Of a stretch of 64,000 nucleotides of DNA, positions 37,501 through 45,330 are shown in pieces. The notes beneath the pieces were generated by a model. It made no database searches. It was given only the letters and a program-made list of their open reading frames with translations, and was not told where the DNA came from. This DNA comes from Yersinia canariae. GTDB taxonomy: Bacteria > Pseudomonadota > Gammaproteobacteria > Enterobacterales > Enterobacteriaceae. Numbering within the stretch: position 1 is the first letter of the stretch; every line of letters starts with the position of its first letter. The stretch covers positions 3,782,001 to 3,846,000 of the forward strand of contig NZ_CP043727.1 of assembly GCF_009831415.1 (NCBI RefSeq), read 5' to 3'. The position numbers and the translations under genes are program-made.

Positions 37501-37959
37501 CTACCTCTGCTCGCCGGGGCAATAGACACTACTTCTGAATGTAGGCTTAACAGAATTTATTAGCCATTTCCTCTTTATTTTTACTAAACCAATGGTATAC
37601 AGAGACACCCCTTTTCCATAACCTAATTTTAGATTCACTACTGCAAGTTGATCATTCTTAGAAAGAGTCTTTGTATATATGTTTTTTTTCCATTCCTCAC
37701 AAATATCCTGAGCATCCAAAAAATAATCAGCATCTGAATCATCACTATCCCGAAAGGCTCGAAGGTGTTCTGTAGTATATTTAAAAATTGTTTTCAGGGA
37801 GTAATCATTAGCAGATTCCATATCAGGCATCTCTGCAGCGACTAAATAATCATGGTAGAATTCACTAACCACTTCCTCCGGCGATAAACTTTTCGTATTA
37901 GAGGCCAAAGTCACACAAGATATGAAAAACAAAAAGAAAACGAGAAATATTTTTCTCAA
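37501..37959 (-). CDS. small exported protein, DUF3828-like, immunity candidate
   Basis: 152 residues with a clear signal peptide (MRKIFLVFFLFFISCVTLAS). Mature part SPEEVVSEFYHDYLVAAEMP, then DAQDICEEWKKNI and a C-terminal beta segment (VSLYTIGLVKIKRKWLINSV) resemble DUF3828/NTF2-like periplasmic proteins, some of which are immunity proteins to cell-wall-acting toxins. Assignment is from memory and moderate. TTG start with AAGG upstream. A tail of an unknown gene ends 53 bases before it (38012). Confidence 0.55.
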   Translation of the reverse strand: MRKIFLVFFLFFISCVTLASNTKSLSPEEVVSEFYHDYLVAAEMPDMESANDYSLKTIFKYTTEHLRAFRDSDDSDADYFLDAQDICEEWKKNIYTKTLSKNDQLAVVNLKLGYGKGVSLYTIGLVKIKRKWLINSVKPTFRSSVYCPGEQR

Positions 37960-38011
37960 TATATATACCTTAATTTCATATTTATCACACCATTAGAATA
38001 GAAACCTTTCA

Positions 38012-38167
38012 TTAGTCATTTTCGTTTTCGAGTATAACCCCAATTCCCGAGCCATCATCTGAAATACACTCAACCATTGAATTATTCTCATTTAATGAAA
38101 AAATTTTGGTTTTAATGTGTATTATCAATATTGGGAATTGCTTTGTAATTTTATATAATAATTGATA
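38012..38167 (-). pseudogene. possible effector C-terminal tail before 37501-37959
   Basis: A 51-codon open stretch bounded upstream by a TAA, with no start codon. Its end reads SLNENNSMVECISDDGSGIG and VILENEND. It has the same place relative to the next gene as the tails at 38757 and 39860 have to theirs. The rest of the 38012-38282 gap shows nothing else. Confidence 0.35.
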
Positions 38168-38282
38168 TTAAGCCCTACCCAAACACTACATCAGTCACAA
38201 AAATAATTTACTCTATGATTTTCCAATTGCATTTATTCGAACATGGTTTATTTAAACCACTTAAAAAAACGCGACACTTAAC

Positions 38283-38750
38283 TCAATACATCCTCTTTAA
38301 ATATTTTTTTATAGACTCTGCATTTTTATAGTTAAAGATAAGACCTGATGAATTATACCCATCATAGCCAGAAAGGTTTTTATCATTTAATACTTTCTCA
38401 TTTACTAAAATCTCACCATTATAATATTTATATGCAAAGGTTTTATAATGCTTTGCATTTATATTCTCCTCATCCCAAGACACAAGAACAACCACGTTTT
38501 TGATATCATCTATTGGTGTAAAAAAAACCGTTTCGATCTCAGGCACTCCATCATACACTTGATAATTGTCAATAGGCCTTGTTTTTAATCCACTATGTTT
38601 AACAAATGAAATAGACTCATCCTTCTCTCTGATAAAAGAGATAGTTGTATTACTAGCCTTGTCTAGAGAAAATGGTCCTTGGACGACATTGGTAGCAGCT
38701 TGGCATGGTAATGCCATACATAAAATAATAAAAATCAAACTCTTAATCAT
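38283..38750 (-). CDS. small exported protein, orphan immunity candidate
   Basis: 155 residues; signal peptide MIKSLIFIILCMALPCQAAT, then a mature domain with FFTPIDDIKNVVVLVSWDEE and KAESIKKYLKRMY-like end. Unrecognised family. ATG at 38750 is seven bases after the stop of a deleted effector (38757) whose tail is LLDLNIELE, with GGAG inside that tail acting as ribosome site. Such coupling is usual between T6SS effector and immunity genes. Confidence 0.55.
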   Translation of the reverse strand: MIKSLIFIILCMALPCQAATNVVQGPFSLDKASNTTISFIREKDESISFVKHSGLKTRPIDNYQVYDGVPEIETVFFTPIDDIKNVVVLVSWDEENINAKHYKTFAYKYYNGEILVNEKVLNDKNLSGYDGYNSSGLIFNYKNAESIKKYLKRMY

Positions 38751-38756
38751 GAACAA

Positions 38757-38899
38757 TCACTCCAACTCTATATTAAGGTCAAGAAGATTTGTACCTGCAA
38801 GCCAAGAACCATGTGGTTCGCGGCCTATCAAGCCATCACTTCTTCCAGAGTGGTGTACTCGCTTCCATTTTGTTTACGTATCGGGAAACATATTTTCAT
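38757..38899 (-). pseudogene. remnant effector: muramidase N-terminus joined to a foreign tail
   Basis: From the ATG at 38899 the DNA nearly matches the start of the muramidase gene at 42961 (MKICFP-RKQNGSEYTTLEE). A one-base deletion at about 38833 (AAGCCATC against AAGTCCATC) breaks the frame. Similarity stops after codons WLAGTN, where the intact gene continues QLWHGGV but this copy continues LLDLNIELE-stop. So the body of a related effector was deleted and only its shared start and its specific end remain. Confidence 0.75.
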
Positions 38900-38910
38900 T
38901 TCAGCAATCC

Positions 38911-39393
38911 TTAGCGTGACATGTTGCTATCTGTTTCAGGGGGAAGAAGCTCGAGAGATGTTTTGTCAAAGACAGGCACTTCTGTATTCAATGACACGCC
39001 ACTCATCGGCACCTGATAGCGCGGAGCCTTCACAATATAATCCCCTGACGAACCGTGCTCTATCCCGCTCTGGCTCAGTTTCAGATATGACCCACCACCG
39101 TTTAGCGTCAGCGTTTTGGGGGTTGTGATGATGATTTCATCCTCACTGCTGGTAATTAACCTGCTGCTTGGCGAAGAGTGCCATGGTGTTGTGCTGCGCC
39201 TGAATCTCCACATCACCCTGATTGGCCACCAACTTCGCCCCCTATTTATGCACAAAGAGTCCCAGCGCCTTTTCGACGGAAACAGAGAGGTTTTTCATTG
39301 CGCCAATATCGAGGTGCTGTCCTGCATTTATCATGGTATTACGCGTGCTTGCCAGTTGTAGATGCTCACCGGAAGTGACAGCAATCCCTATTA
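38911..39393 (-). pseudogene. 3' remnant of a vgrG2-like gene
   Basis: Nearly identical to the last ~480 bases of vgrG2 (42973-43451), covering the end of the DUF2345 region (TLTLNGGGSYLKLSQSGIEH through TSLELLPPETD-NMSR). A two-base deletion near 39166 and a stop near 39243 disrupt it. The distance to the following effector start (11 bases) is the same as in the intact pair. Similarity ends abruptly at 39393. Confidence 0.9.
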
Positions 39394-39428
39394 AGGGTTT
39401 ACTTTTTACTACAAGATTTTTTTAAATT

Positions 39429-39860
39429 TTAATTTATTCTCTTAAGATCTTTCCACTCACTCCCTCCCCAAGGGAATAATTCACTCTTAATTAAAAATAA
39501 GTTATTTGAGGTCCTTTTTATCACAAACTGGGGTGGAGGCGCATCACATTCTATGCCTTTATTTTCAGACTCTAGCCAAGCTAATTTTAATTCATCACTA
39601 GCTTTGGTTATTTTATATTTCCCATAGCAATTAAAAGGTGCATGCCACGATGAAATATTAAGTGTACTTGTTTCTTCGCCATTAAGAGAAAAAGTCCATG
39701 TAATGCTGGATTTTTTTCCATCAATAAGCTCTTCACCTTGCTGAGTATAAACATATTTACCTAAAGTAATATCAGAAGTTACTGATGCTAACGATATCTT
39801 ACTAAATACAAAGAAAACAATCACAACAAATAAAGCTGTATCTTTTGAAATATTTAACAC
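39429..39860 (-). CDS. small exported protein, orphan immunity candidate
   Basis: 143 residues with a signal peptide (KDTALFVVIVFFVFSKISLA) and a beta-rich mature part (ITWTFSLNGEETSTLNISSW, FPWGGSEWKDL). Family not recognised. The GTG start overlaps the TAG of a truncated upstream gene (TAGTG), the one-base coupling expected of an effector-immunity pair. It appears intact although the effector is lost. Confidence 0.55.
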   Translation of the reverse strand: MLNISKDTALFVVIVFFVFSKISLASVTSDITLGKYVYTQQGEELIDGKKSSITWTFSLNGEETSTLNISSWHAPFNCYGKYKITKASDELKLAWLESENKGIECDAPPPQFVIKRTSNNLFLIKSELFPWGGSEWKDLKRIN

Positions 39861-40051
39861 TATTGATAAACCTCATTAGAACATGTAGGGAAAACCTCGT
39901 AACCTAAGTTCGAATAAGTATGTATAACTATTTTATGTTCAGGTACGTAAGAGTTAAATTTATTGAAAATAATTCTCTTTACTGAATTAATTTACGGCGA
40001 CACCGTGACCACCAAAGATCATGGCATCGGAACCAGACTGAACGGCACCAC
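39860..40051 (-). pseudogene. remnant effector: PAAR fragment plus toxin tail
   Basis: At 39997-40051 the minus strand reads SGAVQSGSDAMIFGGHGVA, almost identical to the PAAR protein at 36652-36915 (GGAVQSGSDAMIFGGLGVA). It then stops. Directly after, in another frame, 39860-39994 is open: NSVKRIIFNKFNSYVPEHKI, VIHTYSNLGYEVFPTCSNEV, YQ-stop. This looks like a PAAR-linked effector with its centre deleted. The flanking DNA to 40257 holds nothing else recognisable. Confidence 0.65.
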
Positions 40052-40257
40052 TATTTTCTATCTTGTACTTGCACTCACCTGAAAATATTTCATTAAATTA
40101 ATTTCTTTAAAGAAAGATGTATTACTCTAATATTTGTTATCATTGCCATATATTGTTTGTTATTTTATTATATTTTGGTCTCATTTCTTATATCCCATGA
40201 CTCACTCAAATTAACGACTATCCTTCTGCGATAATCTTTAACCTTCAATTAAGCATA

Positions 40258-40710
40258 TCACTGACAGCCAAGAGCATTAACTTTGTTGCATTGTAATTTA
40301 TCGGTCAAATCACTAAGGTTATCAACATTAACTTTGATACAGTTGTATTTATATTCCTTTTTCGATTTTATATTTAGCACGGCAATACCTTTTTCTTCTT
40401 TATCACCTTCATAATTACTAAATATTGAATATTCGTAACCACCATGAATAAAATTTACTATTAAATAATCAGTTTGGAAACGCGAATAATGATTATATTG
40501 GAATTCACTATATATAGGAGAATCTGAGCCAAACTCAAACCTATTTTTATCACTCGTCATTCTGTATATTAATTTATTTTTTTCCATACTTAACGTTGCA
40601 ACACCTTTTATAGTATTGCAAGAAAAATATTCATACTGTGCCAGTAATGGCTCGGGAAAGATCATTAATAGGAAAACATAAAGTTTAATTTTATTTTTTA
40701 TTAATTTCAT
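40258..40710 (-). CDS. probable immunity protein of the muramidase effector
   Basis: 150 residues from the ATG at 40710, which lies inside the last codons of the muramidase gene (20-base overlap) and has GGAG upstream. Signal peptide KIKLYVFLLMIFPEPLLAQ, then YEYFSCNTIKGVATLSM and a beta-rich domain with three further cysteines (NCIKV, LQCNKVNALGC). No family recognised. Export to the periplasm and coupling to a peptidoglycan hydrolase strongly suggest it neutralises that enzyme. Confidence 0.7.
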   Translation of the reverse strand: MKLIKNKIKLYVFLLMIFPEPLLAQYEYFSCNTIKGVATLSMEKNKLIYRMTSDKNRFEFGSDSPIYSEFQYNHYSRFQTDYLIVNFIHGGYEYSIFSNYEGDKEEKGIAVLNIKSKKEYKYNCIKVNVDNLSDLTDKLQCNKVNALGCQ

Positions 40711-42961
40711 AGTTTTTCTCCATTTTTTTGTCATATCCTTTTTGCCTCTTACCATTATACGCCCGAGCAAACGTCAACCAGTCCTTACTTCTTATGGACT
40801 TTAGTAAAGTGACATCAAACTTAATAAAGTCAACAAATGCTTTTAATTGATTCTTCTCTGATTCAGACATCGCCATTACAAAAGCCTCCGGAGACGAATA
40901 ACCTGCGGCAGCATAATTAGAGCCTAATATCTGAAACTTCCCCCACGATGCAGACATTAATGCTGCTCTTTTATTTAATGCGTAAGCCCGTATCAATTTA
41001 GGATACTGAACTGATATAGTACCATAACCGCCTGCGTCAGGATTAGAAATATCAGAGTGGGAATCATATTCCCCATGAGTGTATTTACTAAAGTGATGCC
41101 TTTCGAATAAAATCGCAGGGACATAATCATCATCACTTTGAAATTTAAAATAACTTCCATAATTACCAGTTTCAGTTTGAGCAACCGCTTTTATAGCAGC
41201 AACTTCGCAAGATAATTTTGTGGCGGCTAACTGATAATCTGCATCATCTATCAAATCACCTTTATAGAATGTTATAAATTCCAGAGGCTCCAATTTTCCT
41301 TTAATAGGTGTAACAGGGAAAGAAATATTGCTTATGGCACCTAAAAACATCACCGGATGGAAATGCCACACCGGAGCTCCACTTTTAAACGCATCAACCT
41401 TGCTCATCCATTCCATATCGTCCAACCATTGTTTCGCATAAGCAGTACGTAGTGGGTCATAATTCTGAAAAAACACGCTCCAGCGGTGGTGGCTACTACC
41501 ACCGAACCATTCACTGTCGTGTTTCACTATCAGGCGGGCGGCGATATCCCTGACGCCCATTTCCGGGTGATGTACTGCGTTATACAGTTCTTTACCTGTA
41601 ATTTCACCGTCACCGTCCGCATCGATTTTTTTGACCAGATTATTATAAAAGGTTGATACCTGTTTTTGTTGTATGCCCCGATCCTGGCCTAGTTGCTTAG
41701 AAAACCAGTCAAATGCTCCTTTTACCCAACTCTCGTTCATAGACTTCGATACATCGGGTGAGGGGTCTTCTTCCAAAGTAGTGAATCCCAGTTCCTTCAG
41801 GTCATACTGATGCAGCTCTTTTACATCTGCCTGTGCAATCCAGCTATGTGGGCTGATTTCAAACCATGTCTTACCGTCTTTATCTTCCAGCGGATTACAC
41901 TTATCGCGCGGGAGGATTATCCCACCATCTTTTAAAACAATGCACGACATTGATTTAAATGTGCTGTCCTTTCCTTCTCCTGCTTTCTGATAAAGTGACT
42001 TACCTGAAAGGACCTGAATGTATTTTTTTCCGTGGGTAACCTGAGCTGGATTATTCAGAAAATTCGACATCTGCGGGTCAATACTGATGACCTCAATATG
42101 GGCATAATGGCATGAATTTACGTTACCTCTGCCGACAGGTGCGATATCCTCACCTAAGAAACCAATAGCATCGCCAGCCTCAATATCCAACGCTGTTGTG
42201 GGTTTGGTTACTAAATCGAACGTACCTTGTTGCACTGCTTGCTGTATCCATGCGGGCATCCGTGCGTACTGCTCACCATCAGACTCCATATGCTCCGGAA
42301 GTAAAGTCACCCAAAAAAGTTCTCCAACCTCTTTACCTGCGGCATCCAGCTTTTTCGCCAGGCCAAATGCTTCTTTATTCGCTCCATTAAGGAACGTTTT
42401 CTCACGGAAAATAATAACGCGATCATCCTTTGATAATCGAAATTGTCTTCCTTTATCCTGTGGGGCAGTTTCCGTCGTATCGGAGGAGGCACTACTCTCA
42501 TACGTAGTCGCCTCACGCATTTTCACGTCTTTTTTTGCCTTCAGACATTTAAACTTTGGAAAGGCCGACAATGGAGTAAGTCCCAGATATAGCGAATAAA
42601 ACTCCAGCCAGCTATTCTCTTTTCCCGGGTCGGGCTTACAGGTGGACTTCACTAATACAAATGTGTTGGAATAACGCAGTTTTTTACCATTGTAATCTGC
42701 TGTTAGATAATCTTCGTTCAAACGCCAGGCCACAACCTCACCTTTTGCCATACACTGCAGGGGTACTGCTGTATCCACCAAGTCGGGTGTAAGCACTGAG
42801 CCTGGTGCAGAGACCTGACTAACATGCACTCCCCCATGCCAGAGCTGATTTGTACCTGCAAGCCAAGAACCATGTGGTTCGCGGCCTATCAAGTCCATCA
42901 CTTCTTCCAGAGTGGTGTACTCGCTTCCATTCTGTTTACGTACCGGGAAACATATTTTCAT
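40691..42961 (-). CDS. T6SS effector with N-acetylmuramidase domain
   Basis: 756 residues, 11 bases after vgrG2. N-terminal ~330 residues have an SH3/M23-like look (VPLQCMAKGEVVAWRLNEDY, GDAIGFLGED, HYAHIEVISID) without clear catalytic residues; an EF-hand (DADGDGEITGKEL) lies near residue 470; the C-terminal ~190 residues are an N-acetylmuramidase (DUF3380) domain: ETGNYGSYF, ILFERHHFSKYTHG, GGYGTISVQYPKLIRAYALN, SASWGKFQILGSNY and AFVDFIKF...FARAYNG. It should cleave peptidoglycan in the periplasm of target cells; Ca2+ may be structural. No signal peptide, as expected for a VgrG-delivered protein. Confidence 0.85.
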   Translation of the reverse strand: MKICFPVRKQNGSEYTTLEEVMDLIGREPHGSWLAGTNQLWHGGVHVSQVSAPGSVLTPDLVDTAVPLQCMAKGEVVAWRLNEDYLTADYNGKKLRYSNTFVLVKSTCKPDPGKENSWLEFYSLYLGLTPLSAFPKFKCLKAKKDVKMREATTYESSASSDTTETAPQDKGRQFRLSKDDRVIIFREKTFLNGANKEAFGLAKKLDAAGKEVGELFWVTLLPEHMESDGEQYARMPAWIQQAVQQGTFDLVTKPTTALDIEAGDAIGFLGEDIAPVGRGNVNSCHYAHIEVISIDPQMSNFLNNPAQVTHGKKYIQVLSGKSLYQKAGEGKDSTFKSMSCIVLKDGGIILPRDKCNPLEDKDGKTWFEISPHSWIAQADVKELHQYDLKELGFTTLEEDPSPDVSKSMNESWVKGAFDWFSKQLGQDRGIQQKQVSTFYNNLVKKIDADGDGEITGKELYNAVHHPEMGVRDIAARLIVKHDSEWFGGSSHHRWSVFFQNYDPLRTAYAKQWLDDMEWMSKVDAFKSGAPVWHFHPVMFLGAISNISFPVTPIKGKLEPLEFITFYKGDLIDDADYQLAATKLSCEVAAIKAVAQTETGNYGSYFKFQSDDDYVPAILFERHHFSKYTHGEYDSHSDISNPDAGGYGTISVQYPKLIRAYALNKRAALMSASWGKFQILGSNYAAAGYSSPEAFVMAMSESEKNQLKAFVDFIKFDVTLLKSIRSKDWLTFARAYNGKRQKGYDKKMEKNYEINKK

Positions 42962-42972
42962 TTCAGCAATCC

Positions 42973-45330
42973 TTAGCGTGACATGTTGCCATCTGTTTCA
43001 GGAGGAAGAAGCTCGAGAGATGTTTTGTCAAAAACAGGCACTTCTGTATTCAATGACGCGCCACTCATCGGTACCTGGTAGCGCGGAGCCTTCACAATAT
43101 AATCCCCAGCAGAGCCATGCTCTATCCCGCTCTGGCTCAGTTTCAGATACGATCCACCACCGTTTAGCGTCAGTGTTTTTGGGGTTGTGATGATGATTTC
43201 ATCCTCACTGCTGGTAATCGTAACCTGCTGCTTGGCGAAGAGTGCTATGGTGTTGTGCTGCGCCTGAATCTCAATATCGCCCTGATTGGCTACCAATTTC
43301 GCCCCCTCTTTGTGTACAAACAGTCCAAGCGCCTTTTCGACGGAAACGGAGAGGTTTTTCATTGCGCCAATATCGAAGTGCTGTCCTGCATTTATCATGG
43401 TATTACGCGTGCTAGCCAGTTGTAGATGCTCACCGGAAGTGACCGCAATCCCCAGCGGCGCACTCGCCAAGACAACGGCTGACTGCAAACCTGACAGGCG
43501 ATCTTTGACCAAGTTGAGTTGAGTCTGAATATCCGCAACAAGTGCACCAGCCTGTTCAGCAGCCGAGTTCAGTGCCTGCATTTCGCTATTAGCTTGGTTA
43601 ATCAGGTTAACGGCCGGCGCCATTTCCAGTACTTCCCCTTGAGCTTTCAACTGGTCATCAGCTGTCAGGAAAAGACCTTTGGCTGCACGAACTGCACCAA
43701 ATTCGTCAGTGCGCAGTTCAAACCCACTGCCACGCTTTTCACGTTGTGCATTGACCAGATGCCCCATGTTCAGTTGGCTCTTACCAAACTCCGTTGCAAG
43801 TTTAATGTGTTCCTGCTGACGAAGATCCTCCATCCTGAGTTTGTTATTCGCTGGCGTACGCCAAATGTTGCGTGTGTGGTTATCACTGGTGACATGGTCA
43901 GGATATTCAGAATCGTGCTGTGCGTAGGCAATATAAGGTCTGTCCGGATCGCCGCTGTCGAACACCACTGACACTTCGGTTCCATCAAGCAGTGGAGCAT
44001 GCCAACCGTATGTGTCACCCGCATAGGGTTTTGCCATACGTAACCATAAATAGGCATACCCCTGCTCTGTACTATTGCGATCGAAATCTAGCTTCACGCG
44101 GTAACGGCCCTGACTGTCGAGCCAAGCATAGGTGTCGCCTTTCTCGGTACTTTCTACTCTGGCAGGAAGTGAGCCAGAAATAATTGGGCGGTTAAGTCGT
44201 GCGGGGCGATAGCAAACTGTTTCACTGTAGGGAATACCATCAAACTCCAATCGGAAGCTGCTTTTACGTGAACCATGGCTGCGTACTGTCGTCACAACAA
44301 TACCGTCTTTTAAACCATCCGGTAGTGCGCCATCCGTTTCCAATACCTGACCGGGGGATAATAGTGGGCTGGTTGAGCGACCACTAACAGTCACCTGGCC
44401 GTTAAGGATACGTTCATGGCGCAAGCGGGCATAAAACGCCCCAGTTTCTGTGCTCTGCGTATCACCTTCTGACAGGAACGGTTCCGCGTAATGATAGACT
44501 TCACCGGTTGTGATGCCTTCTGAGCGGCTGATACTTTTAGCGCTGTCCTGCGGGATGAGCGCCTCACGATAGTTATAGTCACGAGTCGCGACGCTCTCGC
44601 TCACCACGTTGTAGGTGGTTTGGATATCCCAAAGACTTTCCTGCCCACTGTCGCTCATACCTGCGGGGTTTCGTAGCGGAAGACGGACACCGAACTGGTA
44701 TTGATCCTGAGCATCCTGAAATATCACGACGTCCTGCTCAACGCGATTGTCCATTTCAAAACGCCAGTAAATGCCAACTTCTGCTAGTAGGCGCTGCACA
44801 AACTCCAAGTCACTTTCACGCCACTGAGTAATGAGTTCGCGCGCGGGGTATTCCCGCGACAGACGGAACTCAAAGTCTGGGCCTTCAAAACCGTGTTTAC
44901 GTAGAACCTGTTCCACGACTTCAATCACGGATTGGTTAAGGTAAATCTCATTGTTTTTAGTGTGCTTCAACAGTGCAATTCGAGGTACTAGCGTCAGTGA
45001 ATACCGAGTTTCATCTGCCGAGGTCGAGAGGCGGCGAAAAGATTGCACCACACCATAGACGGTTCGCACTGGCACCGCTGGCCCACCATTAAATACAGGG
45101 GCTTGGAAGGTAAAAGAGCCGGGTTTAAGCAGCAACGTGTCGCAAGCAATATCAGATTCACTGCAAGTGAGTGAGACGTTATATTGCCATGGGCGGCTGA
45201 AAGACTCTTCGGCATGAAAACTTAGCACGTCCAAGAAGTGCGGACAGTCATGTACTTTCACATGGTATCGGGACTGTCCCTGAGCTTGCCTTAACTGACT
45301 GGCTACGCCACTCAATATTGAATTACTCAT
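42973..45330 (-). CDS. vgrG2: T6SS spike protein VgrG (copy 2)
   Basis: 785 residues with the same domain order as copy 1: gp27-like (VHDCPHFLDVLSFHAEESFS, LNQSVIEVVEQVLRKHGFEG), OB fold (ARVESTEKGDTYAWLDSQGR), KLRMEDLRQQEHIKLATEFG and DUF2345 (IAVTSGEHLQLASTRNTMIN). The last ~45 residues (GDYIVKAPRYQVPMSG to NMSR) differ from VgrG1. Its start overlaps the clpV stop (ATGA). The muramidase follows directly and is presumably its cargo. Confidence 0.95.
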   Translation of the reverse strand: MSNSILSGVASQLRQAQGQSRYHVKVHDCPHFLDVLSFHAEESFSRPWQYNVSLTCSESDIACDTLLLKPGSFTFQAPVFNGGPAVPVRTVYGVVQSFRRLSTSADETRYSLTLVPRIALLKHTKNNEIYLNQSVIEVVEQVLRKHGFEGPDFEFRLSREYPARELITQWRESDLEFVQRLLAEVGIYWRFEMDNRVEQDVVIFQDAQDQYQFGVRLPLRNPAGMSDSGQESLWDIQTTYNVVSESVATRDYNYREALIPQDSAKSISRSEGITTGEVYHYAEPFLSEGDTQSTETGAFYARLRHERILNGQVTVSGRSTSPLLSPGQVLETDGALPDGLKDGIVVTTVRSHGSRKSSFRLEFDGIPYSETVCYRPARLNRPIISGSLPARVESTEKGDTYAWLDSQGRYRVKLDFDRNSTEQGYAYLWLRMAKPYAGDTYGWHAPLLDGTEVSVVFDSGDPDRPYIAYAQHDSEYPDHVTSDNHTRNIWRTPANNKLRMEDLRQQEHIKLATEFGKSQLNMGHLVNAQREKRGSGFELRTDEFGAVRAAKGLFLTADDQLKAQGEVLEMAPAVNLINQANSEMQALNSAAEQAGALVADIQTQLNLVKDRLSGLQSAVVLASAPLGIAVTSGEHLQLASTRNTMINAGQHFDIGAMKNLSVSVEKALGLFVHKEGAKLVANQGDIEIQAQHNTIALFAKQQVTITSSEDEIIITTPKTLTLNGGGSYLKLSQSGIEHGSAGDYIVKAPRYQVPMSGASLNTEVPVFDKTSLELLPPETDGNMSR

